From contig JAIDJJ010000163.1 in assembly GCA_029052265.1 (NCBI GenBank), positions 1 to 43,327 of the forward strand: a stretch of DNA of 43,327 nucleotides. The letters run 5' to 3'. Positions 35,613 to 43,327 of this stretch are shown here, piece after piece. This DNA comes from Muribaculaceae bacterium. GTDB lineage: Bacteria > Bacteroidota > Bacteroidia > Bacteroidales > Muribaculaceae. Both the position numbers and the translations under genes were made by a program. The notes below the pieces were generated by a model that was not told the DNA's origin, searched no databases, and was given only the letters and a program-made list of their open reading frames with translations. Positions within the stretch are counted from its first letter, which is position 1; each line of letters begins with the position of its first letter.

Positions 35613-37274
35613 TTAAAAATTGTAGACCACGGTTGTCACGCTCGCAGGGTCGATAAAGATTTTATCGTTCAGATTAAACCGTTCCTGCTTGAGTTGTTTT
35701 GTAGCGGTCGTGGTATAGGTGAAGGCAGACTTTGCACCTTCGGGAGCCGCCATGTCAAGACTTACACCGCGTTCCTTGTCGTAGTTTGTCAGCACGATCA
35801 CGAGGCGGCTGTTGTCGGGCGCCATATATGCCGTACCGAAGAAATCTTTCGACTCATCGAGAGTGAGACCGACGCGCTTATAGCCCGGGCGTACAAACAG
35901 GCTGTAATTGCCGAGCACCCACAGGTTGGGGGTAGCTTTCACATTCCCTTCCGCAGTGAAGTCGTTGCTGTATTCACCTCCTGCCGGAGTGGTCTTTATC
36001 AGTTCAAACCTGTTTTTCTGACCCCAGCGTTCCACCGACATTGCGGTCCAGTAGCTCCATGAGGAACACCCTGCAACAGTGATGTCGTTATGAATGATGC
36101 GCGACATATATTGTGCTATATCAAACTCACTGACCTGATCGTATGAGCCTCCCAGTTCGGACGGCTCCTTGTCGAGCATTGACCATTCCGTCTGCCATAC
36201 CTTTATACCTTTGGCGTCAGCCGCGTTTTTAACCCGTGATCTCACCGTGCGCATGTCGCTCCAGTTGTCGAATGTCCAGTAGCTGTGTCCGGCGATCGCT
36301 TTCTCAATATGAGTAAGATCGCCCACGTATGATTCGGAAGAGGGGTCGAAAAATGCATTGATAGTGTTCTCGCGGCTGCTGTTGCCACCGTAAGTATATT
36401 CCCACGAAGCGGCTTCCCCGATGAGAATGGATGTGGAAAGATTGCGTTTCGTGAGAGCGTCGTCAAGTTCGCGGGTTAGTCGCGCCACTTCCGAGTTCTG
36501 CCATCCGGAACCTTCCTGAGCGTTCCCTTCCCAGTTGTATTGCGGTTCGTTGACCGGAGAGATGTGAGAGATATTGTAACCTTCTGCAATGAAGTGCTCC
36601 GCCACCTGCGCCATATAGTCGGCATAAAGTCCGTAGCAGTCATCCTTCAGGTTCGAATATGCGCCTTCGTCGGAACGTCCCTGTCCGTTCTTGGTGTATT
36701 GCACAAGCGGGGAGTTGCTGAACAGCACGAATTTTTCCACTTTATTGTTTTTTGCCTGCTGCATGAAATATCTCTGTCCGGCACACTTGTTCCAATCGTA
36801 GCTGCCTGAAGCTGAAAGGTAGCTTTCTGCACGGTTGTTGGCGTTGTCATCATTTATTCCCGATGCCGCCCCGATTTCGTCAGTGCCGGCACCAAGGTTT
36901 ACTCTCCACATCGAAAGCCCGATACCTTGTGGCTGTCCGTCGGAAGAGATGTTTTGAGAGAAGAGCCAGCGAGCCAGCTGAAGGCGGTTTGCACTCCAGT
37001 ACTGTCCTATTTTATTCGGGAGCCAGCAGTCGGATGCCCCGAATCCCTCCATTTCCTGATAATGGGCGGCGGGATCGACAGTTATTTTACGATTGTTGAG
37101 AGTGAATGAGGGAGTGGGCGACACCACATTGTCGTTTTCCCCCGGAGTCGGCTGGGGAGCGGGATCAGGATCTTCGCCTGCCGGACGTTTTGTCGATTCG
37201 CCCGGATCATCGGAGCCACATGCGCATAAAGACAAGGCGAATGCTCCGCAGAGGAGATATTTTGTCAGTTTCAT
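35613..37274 (-). CDS. Glycoside hydrolase family 30-like lipoprotein
   Basis: Lipobox LSLCACGSDD; YQEMEGFGASDCW, acid/base region ISPVNEPQYNWEG, nucleophile region KVWQTEWSML. Subfamily not assigned. Confidence 0.85.
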   Translation of the reverse strand: MKLTKYLLCGAFALSLCACGSDDPGESTKRPAGEDPDPAPQPTPGENDNVVSPTPSFTLNNRKITVDPAAHYQEMEGFGASDCWLPNKIGQYWSANRLQLARWLFSQNISSDGQPQGIGLSMWRVNLGAGTDEIGAASGINDDNANNRAESYLSASGSYDWNKCAGQRYFMQQAKNNKVEKFVLFSNSPLVQYTKNGQGRSDEGAYSNLKDDCYGLYADYMAQVAEHFIAEGYNISHISPVNEPQYNWEGNAQEGSGWQNSEVARLTRELDDALTKRNLSTSILIGEAASWEYTYGGNSSRENTINAFFDPSSESYVGDLTHIEKAIAGHSYWTFDNWSDMRTVRSRVKNAADAKGIKVWQTEWSMLDKEPSELGGSYDQVSEFDIAQYMSRIIHNDITVAGCSSWSYWTAMSVERWGQKNRFELIKTTPAGGEYSNDFTAEGNVKATPNLWVLGNYSLFVRPGYKRVGLTLDESKDFFGTAYMAPDNSRLVIVLTNYDKERGVSLDMAAPEGAKSAFTYTTTATKQLKQERFNLNDKIFIDPASVTTVVYNF

Positions 37275-37340
37275 GAGTCTATTTAGAATTTAGAATTTAG
37301 AGTTGTGAGTCGATTGTGTATTCACAACAGAAAAGAAAGA

Positions 37341-37374
37341 GGGGGCATGTCGGCGCTGTCGTCGGCATGCCCCC
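37341..37374 (-). terminator. Intercistronic hairpin between susD-like and GH30 genes (attenuator or RNA-stability element)
   Basis: GGGGGCATG(t)CG(g)CG / CG(t)CG(g)CATGCCCCC inverted repeat; minus-strand tail TCTTTCTTTTCTG. Confidence 0.6.
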
Positions 37375-37458
37375 GGTTAATTTAACTACAATTTTACCTT
37401 AAGATTATGTTTGTTAAGAATTTTTCAAAATTGAAGTTCCTTAAATAGTATTTTGAAG

Positions 37459-39135
37459 TTACCAGCCGGGATTCTGTTTGATGGCGCCGTTGGAATGCTG
37501 TATTTCATAAAGCGGAATCGGGTAGAGAAGGTCTCTGTCTTCCTGGAACCGGTATCCCTTGTTGCTGGGTTCTCCCTGGTTCCATGCCTCATACATGTCA
37601 GCATCATCGCCGGTGTTGTATTTAACGAAAGAACCGTTGGGACCAAACACGTTGCACATCATTTTCTTGCCGTTTTCGCAATCCCAGCGACGAAGGTCGT
37701 ATAGACGGCATTGTTCATGTGCAAGTTCAAGACGGCGTTCGGCACGGATAGCGTCGCGGAGGGTTGTGCCGGTTGAGGATACATCGGCGAGACCTACACG
37801 GTTGCGCACCTGATTGAGTGCCCACTGTGCGTTTGTGTTGTCGCCTGTTTCCGCACAAGCCTCTGCATACATCAGGAGCACGTCGGCATAGCGGAGCACA
37901 CGGTGGTTCAAAGGAATCTTGTCGGTGTTGTAGATTTCCGGACGATCTTCGAGAGGCACGAAGTATTTACGGATGATACGTGCTGACTTGTGCTGTGCCG
38001 GGTCGATGATGTAAGTTGAGTTGAAAGTGTCATCAGTCCAGCCGAAATCTTCCTTGTATCCGACGAACTTCTGGTCTGTGATCTTCAAAAAAGATTTGTT
38101 GTTTTCCACAAAACGTCCGAAATCGTTCTCTCCTGCAATTTCAGTGCAGGCTGTCTTGATGATGGTCCAGCGTAGACGCTCTGTGTCGCCAGCAGCGATG
38201 AATGCATTCTCAAGGTCGGAAGTCGGTTGTCCCCAGCTCCAGCCGTCGCCCACGCCGTTGCGGCATCCTGTCACGATGGTGAGTGAACCGCCGGTGGCAT
38301 ACTGGTCGCCGTTATACATCTGCTGAACCTCAAAGAGCGATTCCTTGCTGTTGTTGTGTTTTACACTCCACACGTCGCCGAAGTTAGGAAGAAGTTCATA
38401 CTCTCCTTCGTCGATGATGGTTTTCAGAGTGGCTTTAGCCTCTTCCCATTTCCCCTGATAGAGCTGTGCTTTACCAAGGATGCCGAGGGCGGCGCCTCTT
38501 GTGGCGCGTCCCATATCTGTTGCAGCATACTGACTGCGCTGAGGCAGTGCGGCGGCAGCCGCCTTGAGTTCAGACTCTATCCATGCGTAGCATTCAGCTT
38601 CAGAAGAACGCTCGATGCCGTCGACTGATTTTGCATATTCAAGCACCATGGGCACACCTCCGAAGTTGCGCACGAGATCGAAATAGAAGAAAGCACGCAA
38701 AAACTGCACTTCGGCTACACGTTGTGCACGGAGAGTTTCATCCATCGGAGCGTTAGGTATGCGCTCCATGCCAAGGTTGCAGGAAGCTATGCCTTGATAG
38801 CGTGCGCCCCAGAAGTTCTGGAGAATGCCGCTGTTCTGACCGTTGGGCATGAAGTGGGTTATGTCTTGATAACCATCGTCCTGGGTTGTGTTGCCATCCC
38901 AGAGGTCGTCGGTAGTCATATCGCTCATTAGCCATGTGTTGTAGACCTGCCACCAGCCGCCACCTTTGGCGATCTGGAAATAGCAGCCCCCAACGTATGA
39001 ATTTACCTCCTCTTCACTCTGGAAATAAGTGTCGAGGTTCTCGGTTCCGCGGATGTCTTCAGTCAGGAAGTCGTTGCAAGAAGAGAGAGCTGACATTCCT
39101 GCAATAACTGCGAGAGAATATATGATTTTTTTCAT
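37459..39135 (-). CDS. SusD/RagB family nutrient-binding outer-membrane lipoprotein
   Basis: Lipobox SALSSCNDFL; SusD pattern ending ERRLELAHEQCRLYDLRRW...DLLYPIPLYEIQHSNGAIKQNPGW. Confidence 0.95.
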   Translation of the reverse strand: MKKIIYSLAVIAGMSALSSCNDFLTEDIRGTENLDTYFQSEEEVNSYVGGCYFQIAKGGGWWQVYNTWLMSDMTTDDLWDGNTTQDDGYQDITHFMPNGQNSGILQNFWGARYQGIASCNLGMERIPNAPMDETLRAQRVAEVQFLRAFFYFDLVRNFGGVPMVLEYAKSVDGIERSSEAECYAWIESELKAAAAALPQRSQYAATDMGRATRGAALGILGKAQLYQGKWEEAKATLKTIIDEGEYELLPNFGDVWSVKHNNSKESLFEVQQMYNGDQYATGGSLTIVTGCRNGVGDGWSWGQPTSDLENAFIAAGDTERLRWTIIKTACTEIAGENDFGRFVENNKSFLKITDQKFVGYKEDFGWTDDTFNSTYIIDPAQHKSARIIRKYFVPLEDRPEIYNTDKIPLNHRVLRYADVLLMYAEACAETGDNTNAQWALNQVRNRVGLADVSSTGTTLRDAIRAERRLELAHEQCRLYDLRRWDCENGKKMMCNVFGPNGSFVKYNTGDDADMYEAWNQGEPSNKGYRFQEDRDLLYPIPLYEIQHSNGAIKQNPGW

Positions 39136-39179
39136 TGAAATAGTCTTTAAAATCCTTAGACGTCGTTGTGTCTGGTTAA

Positions 39180-42100
39180 TTAAAATTTGAAGTCAACGCC
39201 GAAGAGGAAGGTCTTGGGTGTGGGATATTTAGCCTGGTCGATACCTGTCTCTATCACTCCTCCGTCATAGAACGGACGTTCCGGATCCATTCCGGTGTAT
39301 TTTGTGAAAGTGAATAGATTCTGGGCAGAGAAATATAGACGAAGATTGAAATCTCCGAGCCATTTTTCGGGGAATGTATAGCCGAGGGTGAGAAGCTTGC
39401 AGCGGAAATAGCTTCCGTCTTCAACGAAGAAGCTTGACACGCGGGTATAATTCTGGTTCAGGTCGTTGTAAGAGAGGCGGGGAATGTCGTTGCTTGTCCC
39501 TTCTCCGTTCCATGCCTTCGCGAGAGTGCCGGCATATACGTTCTGACCGCTTGTGCCTGAATAGCGTCCTTTCTGCAGGTTGAATATGTCGTTGCCGAAA
39601 GTGCCGTAGAAGTTTGCAAGGAAATCCCATCCTTTGTAGTTGAGCCCGATGTTGAATCCCATCATCAGGTCCGGATAGGGGTTGCCGATATATTTCTTGT
39701 CGTTTTCGTTAAGCTGACCGTCGTGGTTCAGATCAAGGAAACGGATGTCGCCCGGTTGTGCGTCAGGCTGTATCAGCTTGCCGTGTTCGTCGGTGTGGGC
39801 ATAAACCTCTTCCCAGTTTTGGAAAAGACCGTCTGCCTGATACCCGTAGAATCTGGAGATAAGACCACCGTCTTCATTGCGGATTATGCTTTCAGGAAGC
39901 CCACCGCCTGCCCATACCGGACCGTCGCCTGAGAATCTGATAGCTTTGTTGCGGACGCCGGAGAGCTGCAGTCCGAGATCATAACCGAAGTCACCCACCT
40001 TGTCGTGCCAGTTGAGAGAGAGTTCCCAGCCGCGTGCTCGCATCTTACCGATATTCTGGGTCACTGCGCCCATCCATGCGGGATTGCCTGTGATGAGAAG
40101 AGTCTGGCGGGCGTAGAGCATGTCGTGGCTTGTCTTCTGGTAGAGATCGAAAGTGACGTCAAGTCTGTTGGAAAGAAGAGAGAGGTCGATGCCGAAGTCG
40201 ATGTCTTCCACGGTTTCCCACTTCAGGTTGGGGCTCCCCATCTGTCCCACGATAGTGGAGGGATAGCGGGAAGGGGTGGTGCCGAACACATAATTCACGC
40301 CATTGTCGAGAGTGGAGATGAAAAGACCGGGGTTGATTGCCTGGTTGCCCACTTTACCCCATCCGAGACGGATCTTGGCATTGTCGAGCCAATCGCGGGT
40401 GCCTTCCATGAAATTTTCTTCCGACAGACGCCATGCGGCTGAAACCGATGGGAATGCCGCCCATTTGTTGCCTTTAGCGAATTTGGAGCTGCCGTCGTAA
40501 CGGATGGACGCTGTGAGATAATAACGGCTATCGAAATTATACATCACACGTCCGAGCACAGAAGCGAGGGTCTGATAGGTAGCGCTGCCGGATGCGAACT
40601 GGTCGCCGGTTCCGGCGCTCACCTCATGGAGAAGATCGCTTGAGCCGGGGATATCCTGACGGGATGCATTCGCCCACCAGTCGGCGTAGCGTTCAGCAGT
40701 GAAGCCAACCATAGCGGTGAGGTTGTGCTTTTCTGCAAATGTATCCATATATGTGACGGTGTTGTTCCATGTCCAGTTGAGTGCGTCGGAATAGTTTCTG
40801 CCGGCACTGTTCTTTGTGTTTTGCTCGAGTGCGTCGATATGGAAAGCGTAATTATAGTAATCGTTTCTCTGATACCATGCGTTGACGCCGAACTGAGTGC
40901 GTAGAGTGATCTGGCTTATCGGCTTCACCTCGATATAGGGGTTCATGAGCACCTGCATCTTGGTGGTCTTGTTGTCCATACGAGCCAGCGAACCTGCGGG
41001 GTTCCATTCCTGGTTGTTGTATGAACGCTGATAATTGTTCATCGGGTTTGCCGGATCCCACTGGTCTTCCGGACGGAACACCGGGGTAGTGGGGTCCATC
41101 GCCATTGCTGCCGCGAAGAGTTCTGGAGAGTTTTCCCATTTCTCCATATTCGGAGCGATGTCGAGTCCGGCTTTCAGCCAATCGGTGAAGTTGTATTCGG
41201 TGTTTAGACGCACATTGAGTTTGTCCCAATAGCCGTAGTCGAACTGAGAGTTGTTCTTGAAATAACCTACAGAGAGACTGTATACATACTTGTCATTACC
41301 GCCGCGAACGCTGAGAGAATAGTTCTGGATGAGCGCAGTGTTGTTGACCACCTCGTCCCACCAGTCGGTTCCGTCCACATCAGCATAATTCACATAAGGG
41401 GAGTTCCATGGAGCCACACGTCCGTCGTTTTCATAACGCGCGTTGAACACCTTTTCATATTCGTTTGCACCGGCGATGCTTGGCTTGTCGATATGCTGCC
41501 ATCCTACAGATGCGGAGAAATCGACATGAGTCTTTCCTGCCTTACCTTTCTTGGTGGTGATTATGACTACGCCGTTAGACGCCCTTGTACCGTAGATAGC
41601 TGAGGCGGAAGCATCCTTGAGCACCTCCATGCTCTCGATGTCATTGTTGTTGATAAAGTTTATATTGGAAGTGTTCAGAGGCACACCGTCAACCACATAA
41701 AGAGGTGTTGAGCCGTTGACAGATGTTACACCGCGGATCATTACCTTTGGGGTAGTGCCGGGACCGCCGCCGGAAGCGACTTGCACACCCGGGACACGTC
41801 CCTGAAGGGCGTCCATAGCGTTGCCGGCGACCATCTCGTTGATCTCACCGCCTTTTATAGTGGATATGGAGCTTGTGAGGTCGCTTTTCTTTGCGACACC
41901 ATAACCCACTACCACCAGTTCGTCGAGAGAAGAAGAAGTTTCATCAAGGGCGACATCGATTGTGGTCCTGCCGTTTACTTTGACCGACATCTCGGAATAG
42001 CCCACATAATTGAACACAATTACAGCGTCGGGCGACACATTGTTGAGGATATAGTTTCCGTCAATATCGGTGGCGGTGCCTTTGTTGGTGCCCTGTATGC

Positions 42101-42227
42101 GCACGGATGCGCCGATAAGGGGTTCGCCGTCCGCTTTTGAAGTCACGGTGCCGCGGACGGTTATGTCCTGCGCCATTACAGATAGAGAAATCAGCGCGAG
42201 GCATAATGTCAGAATATACTTTTTCAT
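39180..42227 (-). CDS. SusC/RagA family TonB-linked outer-membrane protein
   Basis: Carboxypeptidase-D-like N-domain ITVRGTVTSKADGEPLIGASVRIQGTNKGTATDIDGNY, plug GYGVAKKSDLTSSIS, ASASAIYGTRASNGVVIITTKKGK; 1015 aa. Confidence 0.96.
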   Translation of the reverse strand: MKKYILTLCLALISLSVMAQDITVRGTVTSKADGEPLIGASVRIQGTNKGTATDIDGNYILNNVSPDAVIVFNYVGYSEMSVKVNGRTTIDVALDETSSSLDELVVVGYGVAKKSDLTSSISTIKGGEINEMVAGNAMDALQGRVPGVQVASGGGPGTTPKVMIRGVTSVNGSTPLYVVDGVPLNTSNINFINNNDIESMEVLKDASASAIYGTRASNGVVIITTKKGKAGKTHVDFSASVGWQHIDKPSIAGANEYEKVFNARYENDGRVAPWNSPYVNYADVDGTDWWDEVVNNTALIQNYSLSVRGGNDKYVYSLSVGYFKNNSQFDYGYWDKLNVRLNTEYNFTDWLKAGLDIAPNMEKWENSPELFAAAMAMDPTTPVFRPEDQWDPANPMNNYQRSYNNQEWNPAGSLARMDNKTTKMQVLMNPYIEVKPISQITLRTQFGVNAWYQRNDYYNYAFHIDALEQNTKNSAGRNYSDALNWTWNNTVTYMDTFAEKHNLTAMVGFTAERYADWWANASRQDIPGSSDLLHEVSAGTGDQFASGSATYQTLASVLGRVMYNFDSRYYLTASIRYDGSSKFAKGNKWAAFPSVSAAWRLSEENFMEGTRDWLDNAKIRLGWGKVGNQAINPGLFISTLDNGVNYVFGTTPSRYPSTIVGQMGSPNLKWETVEDIDFGIDLSLLSNRLDVTFDLYQKTSHDMLYARQTLLITGNPAWMGAVTQNIGKMRARGWELSLNWHDKVGDFGYDLGLQLSGVRNKAIRFSGDGPVWAGGGLPESIIRNEDGGLISRFYGYQADGLFQNWEEVYAHTDEHGKLIQPDAQPGDIRFLDLNHDGQLNENDKKYIGNPYPDLMMGFNIGLNYKGWDFLANFYGTFGNDIFNLQKGRYSGTSGQNVYAGTLAKAWNGEGTSNDIPRLSYNDLNQNYTRVSSFFVEDGSYFRCKLLTLGYTFPEKWLGDFNLRLYFSAQNLFTFTKYTGMDPERPFYDGGVIETGIDQAKYPTPKTFLFGVDFKF

Positions 42228-42267
42228 GATATGAAAATCAAAATGTGGAAATTGTCTAAAAATAGAA

Positions 42268-42299
42268 GCCGGGAGAAAGGGGAGGACTTGTCTCCCGGC
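42268..42299 (-). terminator. Hairpin between SusE/F-like and SusC-like genes
   Basis: GCCGGGAGA...TCTCCCGGC; minus-strand tail TTCTATTTTT. Confidence 0.65.
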
Positions 42300-42342
42300 T
42301 CAGAAGTTTTATAGCTTCAGAATGATTCCGGATATGGTCAGA

Positions 42343-43327
42343 TCATTTTTGAGGCACAAGTCGCGCACGCTCGAGGTGTGCGTCGAATATCAGTTTGTAA
42401 GTGCCCCCTGTTGTCACGGTAGGTCTTACCCAGTTGTCGGGCACGAAATTCTTACGATAGCTTTCATCACCCCAGCTGTTGAGATCGAAATCGGGGTTGT
42501 CTCCGTATTTAAATTCGAAATAGTCGGCGTTTGATTCGTAGTGAGGCGTTGTGGGATGGAGGTTGCCATAATACATGAACTTGTCGGGATCCGCGGCATT
42601 GTCTACGCGCCAAGTGACGAAGTTCCACCATCCGTGGCTATGCCAGTTGTGGAGAATGAAATTCATCTCTTCGCCACCTTCGAGTTTCCAGTCTTCCACT
42701 ACATAGATATGTGGATTCTTGGAGTCTTGCACCATGCGGGTCACATTGTCAGGACCGGATGCCGGACCGAAATAGAATTCCTGCCACCAGATATCCGCCA
42801 TGTTGTTCACTTCCCACCATGTGTTGAGGTCGTCGCTTCCATAATGGAGGTGCATCACGGGGTCGATTGCGTCTGCCACGGAATAAGTCGACATGGAGTA
42901 TGTACGGTTGTAGGTGTCGACATCGATGAGGTAGTATACCCCCGCCTGGTCAAGCTTTATCCTGCCCACCTCGTTTGGATCGTCTCCGAGAGTCGAGGGG
43001 TCGGCATTGTCTGGACCGAAGCATACCGGGCCGAAGTCTGTCTTCTGTGCGAGGAAGCAGATTTCGGTGCCTGCCTTTTCATTGTAATATCGGGCACGAT
43101 ATTTATATTCCCCTACATGATCGATAAGCATCGGCACTCCGAATACGTCGCTGTTCAGCTCGGCGGCGGTTGCTACGTCACATAGATAAAGCTTCTCGAA
43201 ATCCGGAAGAGCACCTACGGAGATTCTGGAAGTTATGGATGTGGAATGTGCGTCCTCGTTGGCAGCCTTGTCATAGGCGGTGATTGTTGCCACAAGGGTT
43301 GCCTCCTCGCTTGGCAAATCAATTTTT
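42343..43327 (-). CDS. SusE/SusF-like outer-membrane glycan-binding protein, C-terminal part (5' end outside window)
   Basis: SusE/F-like pattern (YKYRARYYNEKAGTEICFLAQK, GGTYKLIFDAHLERARLVPQK). Frame stays open to the window edge, and the ORF-track start is a TTG codon inside the frame. Confidence 0.75.
   Translation of the reverse strand, partial: KIDLPSEEATLVATITAYDKAANEDAHSTSITSRISVGALPDFEKLYLCDVATAAELNSDVFGVPMLIDHVGEYKYRARYYNEKAGTEICFLAQKTDFGPVCFGPDNADPSTLGDDPNEVGRIKLDQAGVYYLIDVDTYNRTYSMSTYSVADAIDPVMHLHYGSDDLNTWWEVNNMADIWWQEFYFGPASGPDNVTRMVQDSKNPHIYVVEDWKLEGGEEMNFILHNWHSHGWWNFVTWRVDNAADPDKFMYYGNLHPTTPHYESNADYFEFKYGDNPDFDLNSWGDESYRKNFVPDNWVRPTVTTGGTYKLIFDAHLERARLVPQK

Noticed and set aside
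42541-43185. 214-aa plus-strand ORF opposite the SusE/F-like gene
   Set aside because: Shadow ORF of the SusE/F-like CDS.

Overview
This is a Bacteroidales-type window (TAnnTTTG/TTTG promoter-like motifs, SusC/SusD genes; Muribaculaceae/Bacteroides-like). Almost every gene is on the minus strand. Left flank (1-9.5 kb): xylA (partial)-xylB-tkt, a plus-strand Ca/Na antiporter, LysR regulator, split ThrE-type exporter, ECF sigma factor and putative anti-sigma protein. Right flank (31.8-43.3 kb): purT, then a SusC/SusD locus with GH30- and GH2-like enzymes, and the 3' end of a SusE/F-like gene. Between them, at about 9.6-31.3 kb, is a visibly more AT-rich block of tightly packed minus-strand genes ending at a strong intrinsic terminator. 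It encodes a SrfB-like actin/Hsp70-fold ATPase, a SrfC-like (Virul_Fac) P-loop GTPase, a membrane-anchored subtilase with InlB-like repeats, a DUF805-like membrane protein and a second GTPase that share an N-terminal domain, single-pass membrane and periplasmic proteins, a repeat plus beta-barrel outer-membrane protein, and a vWA protein. I consider this block the best candidate for an undescribed envelope-spanning NTPase/protease system. Its first gene follows a roughly 540-nt, highly structured, repeat-bearing leader with a palindrome over the putative promoter. Family calls are from motif reading only; no searches were run.
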